This document shows, piece by piece, positions 45,205-54,048 of a stretch of 64,000 bases of DNA (its first letter is position 1; every line of letters begins with the position of its first letter). The notes under the pieces are model-generated. The model was not told the origin of the DNA and did not search any database. It was given only the letters and a program-made list of their open reading frames with translations. Source of the stretch: Candidatus Pantoea formicae (GTDB lineage Bacteria; Pseudomonadota; Gammaproteobacteria; Enterobacterales; Enterobacteriaceae); NCBI RefSeq assembly GCF_011752625.1, contig NZ_VWXD01000003.1, positions 186,001 to 250,000 on the forward strand, given 5' to 3'. The position numbers and the translations under genes are program-made.

Positions 45205-46739
45205 TATTCACCTCCTGCTTTATCGCCGACGTTAATCGCATCGATACGGCGGCTGTTGAACAGGTTGAATTTGGTGTCACTGCCGTGGCAGCCATCGCCA
45301 AAGCTGAAACCGCAACCATTGCGTTCAGGGAAGGCCTCGCGTGCCAATTCACGGTGGCTGGTTGGGATCACAAAACGATCTTCGTAGTTGGCAATCGCGA
45401 GGTAACGATACATCTCTTCCACTTGCGCTTCACTTAGGCCGGTTTCTTCCAGCGCGCGGGTATCGGTGACGCCTTCCACCGTTTGTGAACGTTTGTAGTG
45501 GCGCATTGCCATCATGCGTTTCAGCGCCCGCAGCACTGGCGCGGTATCGCCGGCCGTCAGCATATTGGCCAGGTATTGTACAGGAATGCGCAGGCTTTCA
45601 ACGTCGGGTAATACGCTGTCATGCTGCTGCAATCCGCCGTTGTCTGCCACCGACTGAATGGGCGACAACGGCGGCACGTACCACACCATCGGCAAGGTGC
45701 GATATTCCGGGTGCAGCGGCAGTGCCAGTTTCCAGTCCATTGCCAGCTTCCACACGGGAGAAGCCTGCGCAGCATCGATGACGTTTTGTGTGATGCCTTG
45801 TTTCAACGCTTCCTCGATCACCTGTGGATCGTTAGGGTCGAGAAAAACGTCACACTGGCGCTCATACAACTGTTGTGCATCTTCGGTGCTGGCCGCCTCG
45901 GCAATTTTATCGGCGTCATACAGCAGCACGCCGAGATAGCGAATACGGCCAACACAAGTTTCTGAGCAGACGGTTGGCATGCCCGACTCGATACGGGGAT
46001 AGCAGAAGATGCATTTTTCTGACTTGCCGCTTTTCCAGTTGAAGTAGATTTTTTTGTAGGGGCAGCCGCTGATGCACAGACGCCAGCCACGGCATTTATC
46101 CTGATCGATCAGCACAATGCCATCTTCCTCGCGCTTATAGATGGCACCACTCGGACAGGTTGCGACACAGCTCGGATTGAGGCAGTGTTCACACAGACGT
46201 GGCAGATACATCATGAACGTATTTTCGAACGCGCCGTACATCTCCTTCTGCATGGCATCGAAGTTTTTGTCTGCTGAGCGCTTACTGAACTCACCCCCTA
46301 ACAGCTCTTCCCAGTTAGGACCGCCGACGATTTTATCCATGCGCTCGCCGCTGATCAGCGAACGCGGACGGGCAGTGGGCTGGCTCTTACCCGCTTTTGC
46401 CGTATGCAGATGCTGGTAGTCGTAGGTGAAGGGTTCGTAATAATCGTCAATGCCCGGCACCAAGGGATTGGCGAAGATTTTCGACAGCACCGAGGAGCGA
46501 TTACCCAAACGCGGCACCAGGCGACCTTTGATGGTGCGGATCCAGCCGCCGTGCCACTTATCTTGGTCTTCCCAGGCATGGGGATAGCCGACGCCGGGCT
46601 TGGTTTCCACATTATTGAACCAGGCATACTCCATGCCTTCGCGGCTGCTCCAGACATTTTTACAGGTCACGGAGCAGGTGTGGCAGCCAATGCATTTATC
46701 GAGGTTCAGAACCATGCCGACTTGTGAACGTATTTTCAT
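45204..46739 (-). CDS. narH: Respiratory nitrate reductase iron-sulfur subunit
   Basis: NarH is the electron conduit from NarI hemes to NarG, with three [4Fe-4S] and one [3Fe-4S] cluster. In 511 residues it has CIGCHTCSVTCKNVW near 16, CEHCLNPSCVATCPSG near 184, CRGWRLCISGCPYKK near 217 (Trp in place of a Cys, as expected for the [3Fe-4S] site) and CIFCYPRIESG near 244. It overlaps narG by 4 bp. The C-terminus is close to E. coli length and all cluster cysteines are present, so the subunit looks functional. Confidence 0.97.
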   Translation of the reverse strand: MKIRSQVGMVLNLDKCIGCHTCSVTCKNVWSSREGMEYAWFNNVETKPGVGYPHAWEDQDKWHGGWIRTIKGRLVPRLGNRSSVLSKIFANPLVPGIDDYYEPFTYDYQHLHTAKAGKSQPTARPRSLISGERMDKIVGGPNWEELLGGEFSKRSADKNFDAMQKEMYGAFENTFMMYLPRLCEHCLNPSCVATCPSGAIYKREEDGIVLIDQDKCRGWRLCISGCPYKKIYFNWKSGKSEKCIFCYPRIESGMPTVCSETCVGRIRYLGVLLYDADKIAEAASTEDAQQLYERQCDVFLDPNDPQVIEEALKQGITQNVIDAAQASPVWKLAMDWKLALPLHPEYRTLPMVWYVPPLSPIQSVADNGGLQQHDSVLPDVESLRIPVQYLANMLTAGDTAPVLRALKRMMAMRHYKRSQTVEGVTDTRALEETGLSEAQVEEMYRYLAIANYEDRFVIPTSHRELAREAFPERNGCGFSFGDGCHGSDTKFNLFNSRRIDAINVGDKAGGE

Positions 46740-49700
46740 TTCCCAGCCTCCTGAACCTGATCGCGGCCCTCGTCGTCGAGCCAGTTAACCTGTCGCATTT
46801 TGCGCACCATGATGAACTCATCGCGGTTGGAACCCACGGTGCCGTAGTAGTTGAAGCCATAAGCCAACTGCGCGTAGCCACCAATCATATGGGTGGGTTT
46901 CGGGCAGACACGTGTCACTGAGTTATGAATCCCGCCGCGCATCCCGGTCACTTCTGACCCTGGAATATTCATCAGGCGCTCCTGAGCGTGATACATCATG
47001 GTCATACCGGCGGGGACGCGCTGGCTGACCACCGCACGTGCGGTCAGCGCACCATTGGCGTTAAACACTTCAATCCAGTCGTTGTCTTTGATCCCCAGTT
47101 CCTGCGCATCGGCTTCGCTCATCCACACAATCGGACCACCGCGTGACAACGTCAGCATCAGCAGGTTTTCACTGTAGGTTGAGTGAATGCCCCATTTCTG
47201 GTGCGGCGTCAGGAAGTTCAGTGCTTTCTCCGGGAAGCCGTTAGAGGGGATACGTTGCAGGTCGGCGACACTGCGGGTATCCACCGGCGGCCGATAGGCG
47301 ACCAGGCTTTCACCAAACGCACGCATCCACGGGTGATCCTGATACAGCTGTTGACGGCCGCTCAGCGTGCGCCATGGGATCAGTTCATGCACATTGGTAT
47401 AGCCAGCGTTGTAGGAGACGTGCTCATCTTCCAGGCCTGACCAGGTTGGGCTGGAGATGATTTTGCGCGGTTGCGCCTGGATATCGCGGAAGCGAATTTT
47501 TTCCTCTTCTTTGGGCAGCGCCAGATGCGCATGCTCACGTCCAGTAAACTCGCTAAGCGCATTCCAGGCTTTCACCGCCACCTGACCATTGGTTTCCGGC
47601 GCCAGCGTGAGGATCACCTCCGCAGCATCAATGGCGCTGTTGATTTGAGGTTGCCCTTTGGCGGGACCGTCCTTTTTGGTGTAATTGAGGCGACGCAGCA
47701 GATCGACTTCTTTATCGGTATTCCAACTGATGCCTTTACCGCCGTTGCCAAGTTTTTCCAATAACGGACCCACAGAGGTAAAGCGCTCATAAGTGGCGGG
47801 GTAATCACGCTGAACGCTGATGATGTGTGGCGCGGTTTTGCCAGGGATCAGGTCGCATTCGCCTTTTTTCCAGTCGCGAATCTCACCGCCTTGGGCCAGC
47901 TCGGCAGGCGAGTCATGCTGAATGGGTTGCAGTACCACATCGGTTTCTTCGCCCAAGTGACCGACACAAAGTTCGGAGAAGGTTTTGGCGATACCTTTGT
48001 AAATGTCCCAGTCGCTTTTCGATTCCCAGGCAGGGTCTACGGCGGCTGAAAGCGGATGAATAAACGGATGCATATCCGAGGTATTCATATCGTCCTTTTC
48101 ATACCAGGTGGCAGTCGGCAAGACGATGTCGGAAAACAGACAGGTGCTCGACATACGAAAATCGAGCGTCACCAACAAATCGAGCTTGCCTTCAAGCGCG
48201 GCGGTGCGCCATTCGACTTCTTCAGGCATCACTTGTTCATCATCAATCGGTTCACCCTGCACGCCGCTTTCGGTGCCGAGCAGGTAACGCAGCATATACT
48301 CATGGCCTTTACCGGATGATCCCAACAGGTTCGAGCGCCAGATAAACATATTGCGTGGGTGATTGCTGCCGTTATCCGGCTGTTCGCACGCCATGCGGAT
48401 AGCGCCGGATTGCAAGGCGGCGGCGGTCCAGTCCGCGGGGGATTGACCGGCCTGTTCCGCTTTGGCGGCGATGTCCAGTGGGTTAACGTTGAGCTGTGGA
48501 GAGGAGGGTAACCAACCCATGCGTTCGGCACGCACGTTGAAGTCGAGTAAATGACCGCGGTATTGGCTGGCGTCGGCCAATGGCGACAACAACTCCTGCG
48601 CCTGTAGCTTCTCGTAACGCCACTGACTGGCGTGGTTGTAGAAGTAAGAGGTGCTGTTCATGTGGCGTGGTGGACGGTTCCAGTCCAGCGCAAAGGCCAG
48701 CGGTGTCCAGCCGGTCTGCGGACGCAGTTTTTCCTGTCCAACATAGTGCGCCCAGCCGCCGCCGGTTTGCCCGACACAACCACAGAACACCAGCATGTTG
48801 ATCAGCGCGCGGTAGCTCATGTCCATGTGATACCAGTGGTTGATCCCGGCACCGAGGATGATCATCGAGCGCCCGTGGGTTTTATGCGCTGTCTCGCCAA
48901 ACTCACGAGCGATTTTTTCTATCTGGCTGCGCGGCACACCGCAAATCTGTTCTGCCCAGGCGGGTGAATAAGCACGGATATCGTTGTAATCCCGTGCGCA
49001 GTTACTGTCATCCAGTCCACGGTCCACGCCGTAATTCGCCAGTGTGAGGTCGTAAACGGAGGCCACATTAATCTTCGCGCCGTCAGCGAGCGTGATCGCT
49101 CTGACGGGCAGTTTGTGCAACAGAATCTCGTCCTGTTTCACATGGCGGAAGTGAGGGTTTTCCAGTCCACCAAAGTAAGGGAAAGCGACGTCGAGAACGG
49201 CGTCATGCTGCTCAAGCAGACTGAGCTGCAACTGAATCGCTTGACCCGCCGCTTTCGGTTCCAGGTTCCATTTACCTTTCTCACCCCAACGGAAACCGAC
49301 CGAGCCATTTGGTACAACCAACTCACCTGCACTGGTGTACGCCACCGTTTTCCAATCGGGATTATTGGTTTCGCCAAGATTGTCCAGCAGGTCGGCAGCG
49401 CGTAACTGTCGTCCGGGTACATAGCTGCCATCTTCACGCGGTTCCAGCACCACCAACATCGGCATGTCAGTGTAGTGGCGAACGTAATTGAGGAAGTATT
49501 CGCTAGGATTTTTCAGGTGGAACTCATTGAGCAACACATGGCCCATTGCCATGGCTAACGCGCTGTCAGTCCCTTGTTTTGGCGCCAGCCATTGGTCGCT
49601 GAGCTTAGCCACTTCTGAATAGTCTGGCGTGACGGCCACCGTTTTGGTGCCTTTGTAACGCACCTCGGTGAAGAAGTGTGCATCTGGGGTACGGGTTTGC

Positions 49701-50473
49701 GGCACGTTGGAACCCCAGGCAATGATATAGCTGGAGTTGTACCAGTCAGCAGATTCTGGCACGTCGGTTTGCTCACCCCACGTCATCGGTGAGGCAGGCG
49801 GCAAATCGCAATACCAGTCATAGAAACTGAGACAGGTGCCACCAATCAACGACAGATAGCGCGTACCCGCGGCGTAGGAGACCATCGACATCGCCGGAAT
49901 CGGTGAGAAACCGGCGACACGATCGGGGCCGTAGTTTTTGATCGTCCAAATGTTTGCGGCGGCAATCAGCGGGTTCAGTTCCTGCCAGCTGGCGCGCACA
50001 AATCCACCCCGACCGCGTTGGGTTTTAAACTGCTGACTTTTATCGCTATCGGCCATGATGGAATGCCAGGCCTCAACCGGATCGCTGTGCTGTGCCTGGG
50101 CATCGCGCCATAGCTCCAGCAGCGCTTTACGAATCAGCGGATATTTCAAGCGGTTGGCGCTGTAAAGATACCAGGAATAGCTGGCACCTCGCGGGCAGCC
50201 ACGCGGTTCATGATTGGGCAGGTCAGGGCGAGTACGTGGGTAATCCGTTTGCTGCGTCTCCCACGTCACTAAGCCATTCTTGACGTAGATCTTCCAGCTA
50301 CAGGAACCAGTGCAGTTCACTCCGTGCGTTGAACGCACAATTTTGTCGTATTGCCAGCGCTGGCGATAGCTGTCTTCCCAGTCACGATTGGTGTGGTACA
50401 CCTGACCATGACCGTCAGCAAAACTTTCACCTTTCTGTTTGAAATAGCGAAAGCGATCAAGCAGTTTGCTCAT
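46736..50473 (-). CDS. narG: Respiratory nitrate reductase catalytic subunit
   Basis: NarG reduces nitrate to nitrite on the cytoplasmic face with a molybdo-bis(MGD) cofactor. The 1245 residues compare with 1247 in E. coli. His50, Cys54 and Cys58 in THGVNCTGSC start the unusual His-Cys3 FS0 cluster. The cofactor-binding YNSSYIIAWGSNVPQTRTPD near 240 and HGRSMIILGAGINHWYHMD near 545 are intact. The N-terminus lacks a cleavable Tat signal, as usual for NarG. It follows narK by 48 bp, so narK-narGHJI is probably one transcript, unlike the separate narK of E. coli. Confidence 0.97.
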   Translation of the reverse strand: MSKLLDRFRYFKQKGESFADGHGQVYHTNRDWEDSYRQRWQYDKIVRSTHGVNCTGSCSWKIYVKNGLVTWETQQTDYPRTRPDLPNHEPRGCPRGASYSWYLYSANRLKYPLIRKALLELWRDAQAQHSDPVEAWHSIMADSDKSQQFKTQRGRGGFVRASWQELNPLIAAANIWTIKNYGPDRVAGFSPIPAMSMVSYAAGTRYLSLIGGTCLSFYDWYCDLPPASPMTWGEQTDVPESADWYNSSYIIAWGSNVPQTRTPDAHFFTEVRYKGTKTVAVTPDYSEVAKLSDQWLAPKQGTDSALAMAMGHVLLNEFHLKNPSEYFLNYVRHYTDMPMLVVLEPREDGSYVPGRQLRAADLLDNLGETNNPDWKTVAYTSAGELVVPNGSVGFRWGEKGKWNLEPKAAGQAIQLQLSLLEQHDAVLDVAFPYFGGLENPHFRHVKQDEILLHKLPVRAITLADGAKINVASVYDLTLANYGVDRGLDDSNCARDYNDIRAYSPAWAEQICGVPRSQIEKIAREFGETAHKTHGRSMIILGAGINHWYHMDMSYRALINMLVFCGCVGQTGGGWAHYVGQEKLRPQTGWTPLAFALDWNRPPRHMNSTSYFYNHASQWRYEKLQAQELLSPLADASQYRGHLLDFNVRAERMGWLPSSPQLNVNPLDIAAKAEQAGQSPADWTAAALQSGAIRMACEQPDNGSNHPRNMFIWRSNLLGSSGKGHEYMLRYLLGTESGVQGEPIDDEQVMPEEVEWRTAALEGKLDLLVTLDFRMSSTCLFSDIVLPTATWYEKDDMNTSDMHPFIHPLSAAVDPAWESKSDWDIYKGIAKTFSELCVGHLGEETDVVLQPIQHDSPAELAQGGEIRDWKKGECDLIPGKTAPHIISVQRDYPATYERFTSVGPLLEKLGNGGKGISWNTDKEVDLLRRLNYTKKDGPAKGQPQINSAIDAAEVILTLAPETNGQVAVKAWNALSEFTGREHAHLALPKEEEKIRFRDIQAQPRKIISSPTWSGLEDEHVSYNAGYTNVHELIPWRTLSGRQQLYQDHPWMRAFGESLVAYRPPVDTRSVADLQRIPSNGFPEKALNFLTPHQKWGIHSTYSENLLMLTLSRGGPIVWMSEADAQELGIKDNDWIEVFNANGALTARAVVSQRVPAGMTMMYHAQERLMNIPGSEVTGMRGGIHNSVTRVCPKPTHMIGGYAQLAYGFNYYGTVGSNRDEFIMVRKMRQVNWLDDEGRDQVQEAGK

Positions 50474-50521
50474 GACGCTTCTCCGATTGTCACATTGCTC
50501 TAAGCCTTTACAGGCGCGTAA

Positions 50522-51895
50522 TTATGAGTTTGTCGCTTTGCGGCGACCGTAAAGCAGCCAAGTCACGACAAGGCAAATCAAATAAAAAATAAGGAAAATT
50601 TTCATCGCACCGATCGGAGATCCGGTCATGGCGAGTGAGGTTCCGAAGGCTTTCGGAATGAAGAAGCCACCAATGGCACCCAGCGCTGAGATAAAGCCAA
50701 GTGCGGCAGCGGTATCGGTAATGGCAACATGCTGTGCTTCTTGCGCACTGTGGCCTAAAGCGAGCATGCGTTGCTGGGTACGTTGGCGGAAGATGACGGC
50801 AATCATCTGATAGGTTGAGCCGCTGCCAAGACCGGCAGTGAGAAACAGCCCCATAAAGACGACATAGAAACTAAAGAACGAAGCCCCCCGCGAACCGGGT
50901 AAGGTGAGAAACAGCAGGGCGGAAAAAAGCGTCATCAACATAAAGTTAATGGTGGTAACACGCACGCCGCCAAATTTGTCCGACATCATGCCGCCCGCGG
51001 AACGCGCTAACGCCCCTAACAGCGGGCCGAAAAAGGCGAGATGGATAATGTCTACCTGTGGATATTGGGTCTTCGCTAACATGGCGAAGCCAGCAGAAAA
51101 GCCGATAAAGGAGCCAAAGGTGGCCAGATAGAGCATTCCCAGAATCCACAAATGCGCGCTTTTCAATACCGGTAACTGCTCACGCAATGATGCGCGGAAT
51201 CCCGCGATATCATTCATGCCAAACCAAGCGGCCACAGAGGCGATAATCAGGAACGGCACCCAAACCCAAGCGGCATTCGCGAGCCATATGCTACTGCCAT
51301 CGGCGAGGGTGACTCCGCCGCTGATGAAGGGTACGACGATCACCAAAGGCGCTAACAGTTGCATGACGCTTACGCCCAGATTGCCTAATCCACCGTTAAT
51401 GCCCAGTGCCGAACCTTGACGGTTTTTGGGGAAGAACAGGCTGATGTTACCCATGCTAGAGGCGAAGTTTGCACCGGCTAAGCCGCATAACAGCGCGATG
51501 ATGATGAAAACGGAGTAAGGCGTGGAGGGATCCTGTACGGCAAAGCCAAGCCACAAACAGGGAACCACCAATATGGCTGTGCTGATCACCGTCCACAATC
51601 TTCCGCCCAGCACAGGGACAATGAAGGAGTAGGGTACGCGGAATAATGCGCCCGATAGCGAGGGCAACGCGGTCAACAAGAACAGTTGGTCAACGGTAAA
51701 ATTAAATCCAACCCGATTGAGATTCACAGCGACAGCGCTAAATAGCATCCACACGCAGAATGCTAAGAGCAGTGCACTCACCGAGATCCATAAATTTCTT
51801 CGGGCTATTTTCTGCCCAGTCTGCTGCCAAAATTGTGGATCTTCCGGTGACCACTGGCGCAATAATGACTTTTCAGATTGAAAAGAATGGCTCAC
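50522..51895 (-). CDS. narK: Nitrate/nitrite antiporter
   Basis: A 457-residue MFS transporter that brings in nitrate in exchange for nitrite. It has 12 helices, the substrate arginines in LFRVPYSF near 88 and in ARSAGGMMSDKFGG near 300, and the Gly-rich nitrate motifs GINGGLGNLGVSV near 165 and GLGSGSTYQMI near 350. The start codon is GTG at 51895, right behind a long AAGGGGGGGAT ribosome site. It is the first gene of the nar transcript, with an FNR box 134 bp upstream. Confidence 0.95.
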   Translation of the reverse strand: MSHSFQSEKSLLRQWSPEDPQFWQQTGQKIARRNLWISVSALLLAFCVWMLFSAVAVNLNRVGFNFTVDQLFLLTALPSLSGALFRVPYSFIVPVLGGRLWTVISTAILVVPCLWLGFAVQDPSTPYSVFIIIALLCGLAGANFASSMGNISLFFPKNRQGSALGINGGLGNLGVSVMQLLAPLVIVVPFISGGVTLADGSSIWLANAAWVWVPFLIIASVAAWFGMNDIAGFRASLREQLPVLKSAHLWILGMLYLATFGSFIGFSAGFAMLAKTQYPQVDIIHLAFFGPLLGALARSAGGMMSDKFGGVRVTTINFMLMTLFSALLFLTLPGSRGASFFSFYVVFMGLFLTAGLGSGSTYQMIAVIFRQRTQQRMLALGHSAQEAQHVAITDTAAALGFISALGAIGGFFIPKAFGTSLAMTGSPIGAMKIFLIFYLICLVVTWLLYGRRKATNS

Positions 51896-52028
51896 ATCCC
51901 CCCCTTATTGGTTAGTCTGATAAGGTTTTGTATGACATTGAATAAGACTTGGCATTCTAAATAAGCAACTGCTGCTTTTGCCTTTAGAATATGAACAGAT
52001 CTTTTATCATTATAGGTATGTGACGAGC

Positions 52029-52042
52029 ATGATATATATCAA
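52029..52042 (-). promoter_or_regulatory. FNR box of the narK-narGHJI promoter
   Basis: On the operon strand TTGATATATATCAT matches TTGAT-N4-ATCAA at 9 of 10 positions. Between it and narK lie TATAAT (52014-52009) and a NarL-type heptamer TACCTAT (52018-52012). It is consistent with anaerobic activation and nitrate response. Confidence 0.75.
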
Positions 52043-52296
52043 AACAGATGGCATATAATTTAATAGAAGGCGAAAAGGGCATTTTCAATGACTAAAAACC
52101 ATGCAAATTGTAATGATTAGTTTCAAGCAGGCCCTATTCGTTGATAATAAAGGAAAGCGACGGGTTAACTGACGATGAAAATCAAGGCAATCTCTTTTTG
52201 GATGTATATTTTAATATATAACGATGCTCAGAGGGAAAATATGACACATGACATTGCCATAATGACAATTACTTCAAACAATAATTTGCATTTACG

Positions 52297-52540
52297 ATGA
52301 TAAAAAGTCATATAAATCAAATAATTGAAGCTTGGAATAAACCTTGCCTTGCATTGAGAACTGACGACTTATTTGATAAGAATAAAGAAATCGCCAACGC
52401 AGATAGATTTTGATGGAAATGAAATTGTGATCCATAATCCACCAAGATGTACCTGCCGCAGGATTATTTGGTGTGACGTATTCAGCCTAAACATCTTGTC
52501 TGGCGATGCCCTTGCCACTTTGACGGCAAGGCTAGGGTAA
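52297..52540 (+). pseudogene. Unrecognised decayed coding stretch in the A+T-rich gap
   Basis: The 880-bp gap between narK and the norR remnant has no intact gene. Within it, a 38-codon frame (52297-52413, MIKSHINQIIEAWNKPCLAL at its start) runs into another open frame (52358-52540, containing DFDGNEIVIHNPPRCTC) shifted by one base. Read together they would make one protein of about 80 residues with a +1 frameshift near 52400. A 41-codon frame at 52175-52300 overlaps the first by ATGA. I recognise no family and composition is A+T-rich. Chance frames remain possible. Confidence 0.25.
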
Positions 52541-52778
52541 ATCAGGTTCGAAAAACGGTTTGACTATCATTTATTGATAGAGGAGGTTGAAGCGGCTTTC
52601 GGGGGAATATGGCATAAGTGGCATGCTGATAAGGGATTAAGATTGAATAAGAACAACTGCAAATGAATAATAAGCGTGCCAATGAATAATAAATTGCACG
52701 CTTATTTGATCTCACTTTCAAAATTAACTCTATAGAGTTATTACACCACCGCAAGTTAACCATTTAAGACTTTGCTCT

Positions 52779-53255
52779 GCTTTCCGTACCGATTTTCATC
52801 ATCGCTTGAGCGTATTCTCGCTGCATGTCCCCGCGCTACAGGATCGCAGAACGGATATCGTGTTGTTGGCCGGCTTCTTTTGTGAAAGATGCCGAGAGAA
52901 GTTTGGCATCAAGCATTGTCTGTCAGCACAGCGGCACGCGAACGGCTACTGGCTTATGATTGGGCGCGAACTGGAGCATACAATTTATCGAGCAGCCATG
53001 ATGGCGCAGGCTGATGCGGCAAATGATGATGTCTCATTGCAGCCTCAACATTTCGTTCTGAGCGGATCCGTGGCACCGGCACAAATCATAGCGGTGACCA
53101 TGCAAAGTTTGAAAGATGCGCAGTTGCAGTTTCAACTTGAGTACATCTTGCGCGCCTATAATGCCAGCTATCGTAAGTGGGCACTGTGCGCGCGCACACT
53201 GGAAATCGATCTGGGAAATCTGCATCGCATCGGCTGGCAAAAAAACTTGGCATAG
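52779..53255 (+). pseudogene. norR: norR remnant (C-terminal part, frameshifted)
   Basis: The translation AFRTDFHHRLSVFSLHVPAL then LLAGFFCERCREKFGI matches the end of the AAA+ domain of NorR, the NO-sensing sigma-54 activator. The last part (KWALCARTLEIDLGNLHRI) matches its Fis-type DNA-binding helix-turn-helix. From about 52925 to 52963 the NorR-like reading (AARERLLAYDW) is in a different frame, and the original frame resumes at GRELEH with the expected PGNV missing. The GAF domain and most of the AAA+ domain are absent. It is therefore truncated and doubly frameshifted, not a functional regulator, although a 149-codon open frame remains. Confidence 0.82.
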
Positions 53256-53285
53256 GGTGATTCTGTGCTTAAAGCACCAAGCGCT

Positions 53286-53340
53286 GCTACGTGAATTCTG
53301 CGTAATAACGCGAGGGATAACCCATGATTTTTCACGTAGC
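53286..53340. repeat. Cloverleaf-like inverted-repeat element
   Basis: GCTACGTGAA (53286-53295) pairs perfectly with TTCACGTAGC (53331-53340). The 35 nt inside hold two more hairpins: GCGT-AATA-ACGC (53300-53311) and GGG-ATAA-CCC (53314-53323). This gives a three-way junction. It lies between the norR remnant and the small gene at 53375, as a structured leader RNA or the relic of a small mobile repeat. Confidence 0.5.
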
Positions 53341-53374
53341 GATGCCGGTTTATTATCCAATTTAAGGGGGTAAA

Positions 53375-53677
53375 GTGCAGTTTGAAGAAATCGACATTCT
53401 GATGAAGGATAAAACGGACTTTCATAAGCGACTCAAGTTGATAGCAGCCTTGAAAGCACGGACGGATGGCCACAGCATTGAGGCGCTGCAATTTCTGCTT
53501 AAACATGATGGGGTTTACAAGGTGAGGCTCGCAGCCTGGCAGGTGTTGAGTGAGAAAGGCGTGCAGTGCGCCGAACCGGTTGCGCGTCCAGCTTACGCCA
53601 TTTTTCTGGAGAGGAGCATCGGGAAGCTAAAACGCTTTGGGGTGTGGCTGGTAGCTATCACCGAAGGGTTTAGATAA
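53375..53677 (+). CDS. Small hypothetical protein, HEAT-repeat-like
   Basis: A 100-residue protein starting with GTG, well placed after AAGGGGG. The middle (HSIEALQFLLKHDGVYKVRLAAWQVLSEKG, about 33-62) has the spacing of one HEAT-like helix pair; the rest is basic with a hydrophobic end (FGVWLVAITEGF). I do not recognise a specific family. It stands alone in a decayed region behind a cloverleaf-like repeat, so it may be a fragment of a larger helical repeat protein, but the ribosome site supports translation. Confidence 0.5.
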   Translation: MQFEEIDILMKDKTDFHKRLKLIAALKARTDGHSIEALQFLLKHDGVYKVRLAAWQVLSEKGVQCAEPVARPAYAIFLERSIGKLKRFGVWLVAITEGFR

Positions 53678-54048
53678 TGCCGATGGGAGTTGAGACATGC
53701 TAGCAGAGAAGACCGTGGAGAGCGGGTGAGAATGATGTACAGCTACTGGCGCGCAACTGGATACATTATTTAACATAATATACATTATGCGCCATTCGAT
53801 GTACTAGCTAAATTCACATGTCCCCTTGGCGATGCCGATGCTTTCCTGGACTGTTATGTTGTGATTCCCAGATGCTGCCGGTACTTCAGCGGACGCATTG
53901 CACCTCATGATATTTTGATCCAACTCTCCTTATACCAACAGCAGGCACCTAAAAACTTCTGCGTGGTGCCTGCCCGGTTTCTGCCGTAGTACATTTCATT
54001 TATGACCCGTTCGACGTAACCTGCACATGGAGCATTCTGTTCAATGAT
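53678..54048. other. Intergenic stretch without recognised gene
   Basis: These 371 bp hold no convincing coding frame. GCAGGCACC (53941-53949) pairs perfectly with GGTGCCTGC (53965-53973), a stable 9-bp hairpin about 75 bp after the end of the leftward phospholipase D-like gene. It lacks a T-run. ATACATTAT occurs twice at 53761 and 53780. Nothing else is seen. Confidence 0.4.

Noticed and set aside
52542..52763. 73-codon leftward open frame in the A+T-rich gap
   Set aside because: No ribosome-binding site, unusual residue mix, no family resemblance; it lies just before the norR remnant and is probably chance.
53811..53940. Possible insertion-sequence remnant beside the phospholipase D-like gene
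   Set aside because: A short leftward frame resembles transposon-like sequence only vaguely; no terminal repeats or target duplications were found.
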